Source of the DNA: DATBGZ01 sp036557785
Lineage (GTDB): Bacteria > Actinomycetota > Actinomycetes > Mycobacteriales > Micromonosporaceae
NCBI GenBank assembly: GCA_036557785.1
Contig: DATBGZ010000075.1
Location: 1 to 39,119, forward strand
Direction: 5' to 3'
DNA: 39,119 bases
Part shown: positions 23,191 to 30,524 of the stretch, one piece after another
How the letters are laid out: each line of letters starts with the position of its first letter
Numbering within the stretch: the stretch's first letter is position 1
Translations under genes and position numbers: made by a program
The notes under the pieces: generated by a model
The model's database searches: none
What the model saw: only the letters and a program-made list of their open reading frames with translations
What the model was told of the DNA's origin: nothing

Positions 23191-23958
23191 TCAGTGCGCG
23201 CTCCACCCGCCGTCCATCATCATCGAGGCGCCGGTGATGAACGACGCCTTCGGCGAGCAAAGGTACGCCACCAGCTCGGCCACCTCGTCCGGTTCGATGA
23301 GTCGCTTGATCGCGGTCGGCTCCAGCATGATCCGGTTCACGACCTCGTCCTCCGCGATGCCGTGGGTGCGGGCCTGGGCCACGACCTGTTTCTCGACCAG
23401 GGCCGTGCGCACGTACGCGGGGTTGACGCAGTTCGAGGTCACACCCCGCCCGGCCCCCTCCAGGGCGATGGTCTTGGAGAGGCCCTCGAGCCCATGCTTG
23501 CCCGCGACGTAGGCCGCCTTGAAGGCCGACGCGCGGACCCCGTGCACCGACGAGATGTTGACGACCCGACCCCAGCCGTTCGCGTACATCCGGGGCAGGC
23601 AGATGCGGGCGAGCCGGAACGGCACGAACAGCATGAGCGTGACGATGTCGGCGAAGATCTGGGGCGGGAACTCCTCGATGGGCGCCACATGCTGGAAGCC
23701 GACGTTGTTGACGAGGATGTCCGCGCCGAGGTCGAGCGACTCGAGGGAGTCCAGATCGAGCAGGTCCGCCACCACCGCCCGCCCGCCGATCTGACCGGCG
23801 ACGTCCATCAGCCCCGCCTCGTCGCGGTCCACGACCGTGACGCTCGCGCCGGCCCGAGCCAGCCGCAGGGCGCAGGCGCGCCCGATGCCGTTGGCACCCC
23901 CCGTGACCAGCGCGGTCCGGTCGTGAAGGACCGGCCCCTGCGTCGCTGCCTCAGTCAT
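23191..23958 (-). CDS. bdhA: 3-hydroxybutyrate dehydrogenase (SDR family)
   Basis: 255 residues. The Rossmann motif TGGANGIG is at 19-26, NNVGFQHV at 84-91, and catalytic S137, Y150 and K154 are present. D45 in TVVDRD indicates NAD preference. The substrate-binding residues of Pseudomonas D-3-hydroxybutyrate dehydrogenase (Q94, H144, K152, Q196) are matched at a constant offset of five by Q89, H139, K147 and Q191. This makes the specific call strong. The enzyme interconverts (R)-3-hydroxybutyrate and acetoacetate. ATG 23958 is preceded by GGAGGCGGAG. It is the first gene of the run that continues with the PucR regulator, and is divergent from the DUF2157 gene. Confidence 0.88.
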   Translation of the reverse strand: MTEAATQGPVLHDRTALVTGGANGIGRACALRLARAGASVTVVDRDEAGLMDVAGQIGGRAVVADLLDLDSLESLDLGADILVNNVGFQHVAPIEEFPPQIFADIVTLMLFVPFRLARICLPRMYANGWGRVVNISSVHGVRASAFKAAYVAGKHGLEGLSKTIALEGAGRGVTSNCVNPAYVRTALVEKQVVAQARTHGIAEDEVVNRIMLEPTAIKRLIEPDEVAELVAYLCSPKASFITGASMMMDGGWSAH

Positions 23959-24126
23959 CCGCTCGCTCCGCCTCCGGGACGTCGTGGTGCGTCGAAGACT
24001 AGGTCGACGGTCGCGGCCGGGGCCATGTGGTGCCCGACCATACCGATCGTGGTTGCCATGTACGCGCGGGCCATCCGGCGCCTGTCGCAGAGAGGGGGCC
24101 ATTGACGGCCACGCCAGAATTGGCGG

Positions 24127-25068
24127 ATGCAGCCCTCCGCCCACGACATACCCGCACTCGTCGACCGCTGGGTCGCCGCGGGTATCATCTCCGCCGAGCA
24201 GGCCGACCGCATCCGTAGGGACTACGCCACGCTGGTACCGCGCCGTCCCGTGTCGCTCGTGGCCGAGGGCCTGGGGTACCTCGGCGGCGTGATCGTGGTG
24301 GTCGGGCTCGCGCTCGTGCTGAGCCTGTCCTGGGACCGCCTCAGCGGCGCCGGACGGGTCGGCATCGCCGGTGGCGTCGCCGCGGCGCTGCTCGTCGCGG
24401 GGGCGCTGATCCCCACGAATCGGCTGGGCTCCACCGGCCCGCGGCTGCGGGGTGTGCTCTGGATCGGCGCGTCACTGGCGGTGGCCGTCGGTCTCGGGCT
24501 GACCGCGGACCAACTCGTCGGCTGGCACCAGTCAGACCAGGTCCTGCTCCTGTCCGGGGCCGGCGCCGCGGTGGTCTCGGCGGTGCTCTGGGCGTTCAAC
24601 CGGCACGTTCTGCAGCATCTGTCCACAGTGGTCTTTGTCGCGCTCGCCGCGGGAAACGGCACGTCGGTCGCGAACGGGTCGAGCTTCCTCTCCAGCCTCG
24701 CGGTCTGGGGCGTGGGCGTCGTCTGGTTCACCCTGTCGCTGCCCAACGTCATCCCGGCGCGCGGGGGCGGGATCCTCGGCGCGCTCACCGCTGTGGTCGG
24801 CAGCCTCATGATGATCGCGAGTGACTGGGGACCGCTCATCGCCCTCGCCACCGTCCTGGCCCTCGTGCTGACGGCGGTCATGCGGCGCGAGGTCCCGCTG
24901 CTGGCGATCAGCAGCATCGGCACGCTGATCGTGCTCCCGTTCGTCGTGCGCAGGTACCTGCCCGGCGGTGTCCTCTCCACGGCGATCGCCCTCGTGATCG
25001 CCGGCATGGCTCTCGTCGTGACCGGCGTCTACACGGCCCGTCGCCGCCACACCGTCACTCCTGGCTGA
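24127..25068 (+). CDS. DUF2157-like polytopic membrane protein
   Basis: 313 residues. The N-terminal soluble stretch HDIPALVDRWVAAGIISAEQADRIRRDY resembles the helix-turn-helix-like start of DUF2157 proteins. It is followed by about nine hydrophobic segments, from GYLGGVIVVVGLALVL (about 50) to IALVIAGMALVVTGVYTA at the end. The function of the family is unknown. It is monocistronic, divergent from bdhA and convergent with the HpcH-type lyase. No clear Shine-Dalgarno sequence precedes the ATG. It contains one CCACAGTGG motif (24623-24631). Confidence 0.75.
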   Translation: MQPSAHDIPALVDRWVAAGIISAEQADRIRRDYATLVPRRPVSLVAEGLGYLGGVIVVVGLALVLSLSWDRLSGAGRVGIAGGVAAALLVAGALIPTNRLGSTGPRLRGVLWIGASLAVAVGLGLTADQLVGWHQSDQVLLLSGAGAAVVSAVLWAFNRHVLQHLSTVVFVALAAGNGTSVANGSSFLSSLAVWGVGVVWFTLSLPNVIPARGGGILGALTAVVGSLMMIASDWGPLIALATVLALVLTAVMRREVPLLAISSIGTLIVLPFVVRRYLPGGVLSTAIALVIAGMALVVTGVYTARRRHTVTPG

Positions 25069-25090
25069 GCGAGAGCCACGCGCAGCGCTC
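25067..25090. terminator. Weak hairpin between convergent genes
   Basis: GAGCG (25067-25071) can pair with CGCTC (25086-25090) in the 26-bp gap between two convergent stop codons. The stem is only 5 bp, so support is mostly positional. Confidence 0.25.
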
Positions 25091-25094
25091 GGGC

Positions 25095-25922
25095 CTACAC
25101 CCTGGCGCGGCGCAGCACCGACTCGGCGTGCCGCAGGACCGGGCCGTCGACCATGTGTCCCTCGAAGGTCGTGACGCCGCCGCCCGCGGCCGCCGAGGCG
25201 GCGAGCACACCGTGCGCCCACGCCACCTCGTGGTCGCCGGGGCGATACGCGGCGCGGACGACCGGGACCTGGTCGGGATGGATGCACGCCGTGGCAGCGA
25301 AGCCGAGCGCCGCGGCGTCGGCCGCCTCCTCGGTCAGTCCACTGTGGTCGGTGATGTCGAGGTGCACGGCATCGATCATCGCCGCGCCGTTCGCGGCGGC
25401 CGCCAAGGCAACCGTGGCCCGGGCATGGGCCATCACGGCCCGGTATCTGCCGTCGGGTGCCCTGCTCGCGGTGCCCCCCATCGAGGCGACCAGGTCTTCG
25501 GCGCCCCACATGAGCGCGGCCACCGCTGGCTGCGCCGCTACCCGACCCGCGTCGACGATCCCGGCCGCGGTCTCACAGAGCGCGATGACCACAGCGGAGG
25601 CCAGCAGCGAAAAGTCCACAGTGGAATCCGCCTTCGCGAGCATCACATAGCGGTAATCCGTGTCGGCGAGCATGGCCAGGTCGGAGGCGAAGTCCCGAGT
25701 GCCGTACGCGTTGATCCGCACGATCGTCCGGGCCGGATCGACCGGGTGCTCCACCAAGGCCTGGCGAGCGGCGTCGCGACGCTCGGGCGCCGTGGCGTCC
25801 TCGAGGTCGAGGATCACGGCATCCGAGCGCTGCAGCGCCTTGTGGTAGCGATCGGGCCGGTCGGCAGGGCAGAACAACAGCGCCGGCCCGAGCCCGAACG
25901 CCGGCTTCGCCCCACCGGTCAC
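25095..25922 (-). CDS. HpcH/HpaI (CitE-like) aldolase/lyase family protein
   Basis: 275 residues. TIM-barrel motifs of the CitE/malyl-CoA lyase group are visible: LLFCPADRPDRY (16-26), VILDLEDATAPERRDAAR (36-53), IVRINAYG with R69, ALCETAAGI with the metal ligand E117, and MWGAEDLVASMGG with D143. Members cleave or form beta-hydroxyacyl-CoA thioesters such as malyl-CoA, beta-methylmalyl-CoA or citramalyl-CoA. The start is GTG 25922, which overlaps the MaoC gene stop (GTGA) and has GGAGG 10 nt upstream; a GTG at 25943 is the alternative. Coupling to a MaoC hydratase fits a C5-dicarboxyl-CoA route (mesaconyl/beta-methylmalyl-CoA or itaconyl/citramalyl-CoA). Confidence 0.82.
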   Translation of the reverse strand: MTGGAKPAFGLGPALLFCPADRPDRYHKALQRSDAVILDLEDATAPERRDAARQALVEHPVDPARTIVRINAYGTRDFASDLAMLADTDYRYVMLAKADSTVDFSLLASAVVIALCETAAGIVDAGRVAAQPAVAALMWGAEDLVASMGGTASRAPDGRYRAVMAHARATVALAAAANGAAMIDAVHLDITDHSGLTEEAADAAALGFAATACIHPDQVPVVRAAYRPGDHEVAWAHGVLAASAAAGGGVTTFEGHMVDGPVLRHAESVLRRARV

Positions 25923-26407
25923 GGCGCGCGCCCCTCCTGCCACATGAGCACAGCCCGCGTTGCCCGGCCCACCACGACGCCGTCCTGGTTGCAGCCGACG
26001 TGATCGAGCGTCACGATGCCTTGCCCGGGGCGGGATTGCGACAGCCGCTTGCTGACCACCGTGGTCTCACAGTAGAGCGTGTCACCGTGGTAGAGCGGGT
26101 GCGGGAAACTCACCTCAGTCAATCCCAGGTTCGCCACGATCGTGCCCTGGGTCAACTGCGCCACCGACGCCCCGACCATGGTGGCGAGGGTGAACATCGA
26201 GTTGACCAGGCGCTGCCCGAACGGTTGCCGCGCCGACCAGGCCGCATCCAGGTGGATCGCCTGGGGGTTCATCGTGAGCGTCGAGAAGAGCACGTTGTCC
26301 GTCTCGGTCACCGTCCGCCCCGGACGGTGCAGATAGCGGGTGCCCTCGGCGAACTCGTCGAACCACAGACCGCGCTGCTCGACCGTCGGGGCCCGGTCGT
26401 CCGTCAT
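25919..26407 (-). CDS. MaoC-family hydratase (mesaconyl/itaconyl-CoA hydratase-like)
   Basis: 162 residues, a single hot-dog domain. The segment TVTETDNVLFSTLTMNPQAIHLD (32-54) holds the hydratase active-site region, with H52 as likely catalytic histidine and N47/D37 near it. LVNSMFTLATMVGASV is the central hot-dog helix, and HPLYHGDTLYCETTV is a conserved strand. The TDN...LTMNPQ-HLD pattern is closest to the beta-methylmalyl-CoA dehydratase/itaconyl-CoA hydratase subgroup in my judgement. It is followed at once by a CitE-type lyase (GTGA overlap), the expected pathway partner. Its ATG (26407) overlaps the PBP stop by ATGA, though a functional tie to cell-wall synthesis is not obvious. Confidence 0.8.
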   Translation of the reverse strand: MTDDRAPTVEQRGLWFDEFAEGTRYLHRPGRTVTETDNVLFSTLTMNPQAIHLDAAWSARQPFGQRLVNSMFTLATMVGASVAQLTQGTIVANLGLTEVSFPHPLYHGDTLYCETTVVSKRLSQSRPGQGIVTLDHVGCNQDGVVVGRATRAVLMWQEGRAP

Positions 26408-29019
26408 TGACCGGGACCGTTGTTGCGGGTCGGCGGCCAACCCGGGATGGTCGGGAAGCCGGGCGGCCAGTTGGGGTTCTGCGGCTGCGGGCTCGGCACC
26501 GCGCCGGGCGGCATCACGTCGCCCAGGTAGTTCGGCGGATTGAACTGCGATTTGTCGGAGGAGAGCTTCATCGCCTTGGTCGCGTCGCCGAGGAACTGCC
26601 GCCAGATCGTCGCCGGGATACCGGCGCCGTAGATCTTGTTGCCACTGGCATCCTTCAGCGCGGCCTCGTCACCACGGTTGCCGACCCACACCGCGGCGGC
26701 GAGTTTCCGGGTGAAGCCGACCATCCAGGCATGCGCGTTCTGCGACTTGTCCTTACCCCACTCCCAGGTCCCGGTCTTGCCGGCGGTGTCCCAGCCGAAG
26801 CTGGTCTGTGCCGCGTGCACCTGCGACAGCGCGAAGGTGAGGTCGTTGACCTGCTGCGGGGTGAGGAGGCGGTCCTCGTCCGGGGGCGGCAGCGTCTCGC
26901 CATAGATGATCTGGTCGCTCTTGACGACCTTCTCGACGAAGTGCGCGTCGGCATGCCGCCCCGCCGCGGCGAAGGTGGCCATGCCATTGGCGTGATCGAG
27001 CACCGTGATCGGGTACTGGCCGATGGCGAGCTCGGTATTGAACTGGCTCGGCACGACCGCGCCCAGGTCCTGCTGCGACTTCAGATCGATGGGCTTGCGA
27101 CCGTCGTTCCACATCGTGGTGACGCCGGCGTCACGCGCCATCGTGAGCACGTTGGCCGGCCCGACGGTGAGGGCGACCTGGTAGAAGGTCACGTTCAGCG
27201 ACGAGATCGTGGACTGGAGCAGGCTGCACGGCGTGGGATCGCCGGGCGGGATGTCGCCACACCCTTCGCCACTGCTGTTCTTCACCTGGTTGTTGCCGGT
27301 CCGCCCCTGCATGTCGTGCGGGTTCCAGTTCCAGTACGAGTTCAGCGAGATGTTGTCCTTCAACGCTGCGGCCAGCGTGTAGACCTTGAACGACGACCCC
27401 GGTGGGTGGAAGCCGACGCCGAGCATGTCGTCGTTCTCGTCGAGATAGGTGCCGGCGAAGTCCGACCCGGTGCCGTCGTCACCGCCGAAGTACGCGAGCA
27501 CCCGCCCCGTTCCGGGTTCGACCGCCACCAGCGCGGCCTGAAGCTTCTTGGGCTGCTTGTTCATGATCGTGCCGCTGGAGTAGCTCGCCGCCTTGACAGC
27601 GGCGGCCTGCGCGCTCTTATTGATGGTCGTATAGATCTGGTAGCCGCCCTCCTCGATGTACTTCCAGTTCTTCGACTGGTAGAACGGCGAGTCCGGGTTG
27701 TGGGTCAGCTCGCTGAGCACCTGGTTGACGATGTGCCCGCCGGGCCCCTCCATGCCGTTGCCCTCCGGCTCGTACGGGATGACGGTGTCGGGGAACTCCA
27801 GCTTTGCCGCGTCCGCGGCGGAGAGCTTGCCCGTCGAGACAAGCTGATCCCTGACGTAGTCGAAGCGCCCGTGGGCCTTCGACGCGGCCGCGTCGGAGAC
27901 CGTCGGGTCGAACCCCGGTGAGCCCTCGGGGTCCTTCGGGTCGGGGTAGGGCTGCTTGACCATGGCCACCAGCACGATCGCCTCGGCCAGCGTGAGCTGG
28001 TTCTTCTTCGGCGCCTTGTTGTCCACCGTCCGGGTCTTGCCGAAGAACGCCTTCGCCGCGGCTTCGACCCCGTACGCCTGCCGGCCGAAGCTCACCGAGT
28101 TCAGGTACGCCTCGAGGATCTGGGTCTTGTCCATGGTCTGGTTGATCTTCCAGGCGAGCACGGCCTCCTGGATCTTGCGCTTGTACGTCACGCCGCCGAG
28201 CTCGTAGGCGATGCGGGCGTACTGCTGGGTGATCGTCGAGCCGCCCTGGATCTGGCCGCCGGTGAAGTTGTTCCACGCCGCGCGCACGACGCTACCGACG
28301 TCGATGCCGGCGTTGCTCCAGAAGGTCTGGTCCTCCGAGGCAACGATCGCCTCCTTGATCGGGTCCTCGATGCGGTCGTACGGCAGGGCGTACCGCGTCT
28401 GCTCGCCGAGCCGCGCAAGGACACTGCCGTCGGAGTAGAGCACCTGGGTCGTCTCGGGGAACTGCAGGTCGTTGGAGAGCTGGACGCTGTCGAGGAAGTA
28501 CGAGCCGCCGACCACGCCGGAGCCCAGGAGCACGAGCACGACCCCGAACGCGACCGACAGCAGCCGGCCCCGCACCCGCAGCGCCCGCTGGATCGACAGC
28601 CGGGATGGCAGCGCGCCCCGCACGTGCCGCCCGGCCGGTCGGGGTTCACCCGATGACCCCACCCGGGCGGCGGCGCTCACGGGCTCGGTGGCGAAGGGGT
28701 CCTGGGGCGGGGTCGTTCCCCGGCGCCCACCACCCCGGACCCGGACCATGGCCCGGCCGATGCTCGAGGGTCGGCGGGTGTCCGGCTCGTAAGGGTCGCG
28801 GCCGCCGCCACGATCGTCCCTGGGCATCGAGACCCGGCCGCTCGGGTAGCGCGTGGGCGGCACCGGGCCGCCGCCACCGGGTCGCCCGCCGGGAGTGCGG
28901 TCCGGCGGGATCGGGGCGCGGCCCCACGGCTGCGCCCCCTCGGCCGGAAAGCCGCGCTCATACCCGTCGCGATCACGATCATCGCGCGGGTCTGCCGGAT
29001 GGTCATACGGGGAACCCAT
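26404..29019 (-). CDS. Class A penicillin-binding protein (bifunctional transglycosylase/transpeptidase)
   Basis: 871 residues. A disordered cytoplasmic N-terminus rich in Gly, Pro, Arg and Asp (1-150) precedes one membrane segment (about 156-178). The GT51 transglycosylase follows, with catalytic E229 in ASEDQTFW, GGSTITQQ (259-266) and KRKIQEAVLAWKI. The transpeptidase domain has SSFK (S542-K545), SLN (S607-N609) and KTGT (748-751). It polymerises and crosslinks peptidoglycan outside the membrane. There are no PASTA repeats; the C-terminus ends in a short Pro/Asn-rich tail (PSPQPQNPNWPPGFPTIPGW). The ATG has GAGGT 8 nt upstream, and a -10-like TAGTAT lies about 65 nt before it. The stop overlaps the MaoC start (ATGA), making an unusual PBP-hydratase-lyase chain. 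Confidence 0.9.
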   Translation of the reverse strand: MGSPYDHPADPRDDRDRDGYERGFPAEGAQPWGRAPIPPDRTPGGRPGGGGPVPPTRYPSGRVSMPRDDRGGGRDPYEPDTRRPSSIGRAMVRVRGGGRRGTTPPQDPFATEPVSAAARVGSSGEPRPAGRHVRGALPSRLSIQRALRVRGRLLSVAFGVVLVLLGSGVVGGSYFLDSVQLSNDLQFPETTQVLYSDGSVLARLGEQTRYALPYDRIEDPIKEAIVASEDQTFWSNAGIDVGSVVRAAWNNFTGGQIQGGSTITQQYARIAYELGGVTYKRKIQEAVLAWKINQTMDKTQILEAYLNSVSFGRQAYGVEAAAKAFFGKTRTVDNKAPKKNQLTLAEAIVLVAMVKQPYPDPKDPEGSPGFDPTVSDAAASKAHGRFDYVRDQLVSTGKLSAADAAKLEFPDTVIPYEPEGNGMEGPGGHIVNQVLSELTHNPDSPFYQSKNWKYIEEGGYQIYTTINKSAQAAAVKAASYSSGTIMNKQPKKLQAALVAVEPGTGRVLAYFGGDDGTGSDFAGTYLDENDDMLGVGFHPPGSSFKVYTLAAALKDNISLNSYWNWNPHDMQGRTGNNQVKNSSGEGCGDIPPGDPTPCSLLQSTISSLNVTFYQVALTVGPANVLTMARDAGVTTMWNDGRKPIDLKSQQDLGAVVPSQFNTELAIGQYPITVLDHANGMATFAAAGRHADAHFVEKVVKSDQIIYGETLPPPDEDRLLTPQQVNDLTFALSQVHAAQTSFGWDTAGKTGTWEWGKDKSQNAHAWMVGFTRKLAAAVWVGNRGDEAALKDASGNKIYGAGIPATIWRQFLGDATKAMKLSSDKSQFNPPNYLGDVMPPGAVPSPQPQNPNWPPGFPTIPGWPPTRNNGPGQ

Positions 29020-29081
29020 GGCTGTCTACCTCGAAGGCTTCGTCCGGGGCCGTCTGCTGCGACCGGGGCAGGGCTGTGGCG

Positions 29082-29087
29082 ATACTA
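29082..29087 (-). promoter_or_regulatory. Candidate -10 element of the PBP gene
   Basis: The minus strand carries TAGTAT about 63 nt upstream of the PBP start, in the 218-bp gap between divergent genes. No clear -35 box is seen at 17-18 bp. The rest of the gap shows no further obvious structure apart from a GGTGGCGGC repeat just before the plus-strand gene. Confidence 0.35.
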
Positions 29088-29237
29088 CCGATGCCATCTG
29101 GGAACGCATCAGATCGACATGAGCGCACCGGCGCCCGGGCTGGCGCCGATGGCAAGACCCCATACCGCCCATACACGACCAGATGGTACTGATCTGCTGT
29201 TCGGCCTGCCGGGTGGCGGCGGGTGGCGGCGGCCAGC

Positions 29238-30413
29238 ATGATGACGGGCGTGACTGACTTCGGCCATTCCATCGGGGTGCCGCCGCAGGACGGATCGCAG
29301 CAGCCGTACGGCCAGCGGCAGGTCTACCAGCCGTTCGGGCACGACCTGCCGGAACCGCCCGCCGAGGATGAGCCGGACTTCGCCACGGACCGCACCCTGG
29401 CCCGGGGACGGGCCGAGGCCGGCGACCTGAACGGCGCGCGCACTGTGATCGAGGAGGCGCTCGCGGCCGGGGAGCTCCAGTTGGGGCACGACGACCCCGG
29501 GCTGGTGCCGCTGATGGTGGACCTCGCCACGTACGCCCGGCGCCTGGGCAACCTCACCGAGGCGCGCAACCAGCTGCGCCGGGCCCACACCCTGTCCGTG
29601 GCGGCGAGCGGGCTCGAGCACCCGACCTCGCTGGCCGTGCAGGGACGACTCGCCGCCGTGGAGTCCCGCCTCGGCGAGCCGACCGCGGCCGCGGACCAGC
29701 ACCTCGTCGATACCGGTGCCCGCGTCCTGGGCGCCGAGCACCCGGCCGTGCGGGGAGCCGCGCAGCGCCTGGCTCACGCCGGAGACCTGGCCCCGGCCAC
29801 ACCGAGCATCACCCGTGCGTCCACCGCACCCAGCACTACCGCACCGGGCGTCGCCGCGCCGACGGCCGCCATGCCGGTCGTGGCACCGGATCCACTGCCG
29901 CCCCCGCTCGAGGGCGACATCTGGGTGCCCACGCCCGAAGAGCCGACGGTCCGGGTGCGCCGGGCCGGCCGGGGCGGACTCGCGCTCGTCGCGGCACTCG
30001 GCGCGGTGGTGCTCGTGGGCGCCGTGGTCGCGGCACTGCAGCTCTTCGAGCCCGGCGGAGGCCCCTCGGCACCGGACCCGGTCACCGGGCAGGGCGGCAC
30101 GACAACGCCGGCCGCGGTGCTCACCTCACCCGCCCCCTACGCGCTGACCGTGGCCGACGACGGCGGCACGGTGATCCTGACCTGGGTCGATCCCAGCGGT
30201 GGTCAGGTGCCGTTCGTGGTCTCCGGGGCTCGCGAAGGCAACGCGCCGCTCGCCATCCAGAGCGTCCCGGCTGGACAGACCAGGGTGACCATCTATGGCC
30301 TGAACGTGAACTACGACTACTGCTTCACGGTCGCCGCGGTGTGGTCGTCCGACCTGGTGCGGGAGAGCATCCGTACATGCACACATCGGACAGCACCCGG
30401 TGCACACGGGTAG
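29238..30413 (+). CDS. Membrane protein with cytoplasmic TPR-like part and extracellular FN3-like domain
   Basis: 391 residues. Residues about 45-180 form helical tetratricopeptide-like repeats (TLARGRAEAGDLNGARTVIEEAL, LATYARRLGNLTEARNQLRRAHTL, LGAEHPAVRGAA). An Ala/Thr/Pro linker (about 185-225) leads to one membrane segment (about 246-268). After it come a Gly/Pro-rich spacer and a C-terminal fibronectin-III-like domain (about 303-385: VTGQGG..., DGGTVILTWVDPSGGQVPFVV, TIYGLNVNYDYCFTVAAVW). Topology is inferred as TPR inside and FN3 outside, so it may relay or scaffold between cytoplasm and wall. The function is unknown. The start is uncertain (ATG 29238 or 29241). It is divergent from the PBP gene and followed by a second FN3 protein. 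Confidence 0.75.
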   Translation: MMTGVTDFGHSIGVPPQDGSQQPYGQRQVYQPFGHDLPEPPAEDEPDFATDRTLARGRAEAGDLNGARTVIEEALAAGELQLGHDDPGLVPLMVDLATYARRLGNLTEARNQLRRAHTLSVAASGLEHPTSLAVQGRLAAVESRLGEPTAAADQHLVDTGARVLGAEHPAVRGAAQRLAHAGDLAPATPSITRASTAPSTTAPGVAAPTAAMPVVAPDPLPPPLEGDIWVPTPEEPTVRVRRAGRGGLALVAALGAVVLVGAVVAALQLFEPGGGPSAPDPVTGQGGTTTPAAVLTSPAPYALTVADDGGTVILTWVDPSGGQVPFVVSGAREGNAPLAIQSVPAGQTRVTIYGLNVNYDYCFTVAAVWSSDLVRESIRTCTHRTAPGAHG

Positions 30414-30471
30414 ATCTTGACAATCTTCGTCGTACCGGCGAGTACACCTCGCGCACCCTCGATTGACTGCC

Positions 30472-30477
30472 TAAAAT
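30472..30477 (+). promoter_or_regulatory. Candidate -10 element of the large FN3 gene
   Basis: TAAAAT stands out in GC-rich DNA 47 nt before the ATG at 30525, in the 111-bp gap after the TPR-FN3 gene. TTGACA at 30417-30422 lies too far upstream to pair with it, and no -35 is found at 17 bp. An own promoter for this gene is plausible. Confidence 0.35.
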
Positions 30478-30524
30478 AAGCCCGCCCCAGGGGGTGTACC
30501 GGGGTCAGCCAAAGGGGGCGGGCG

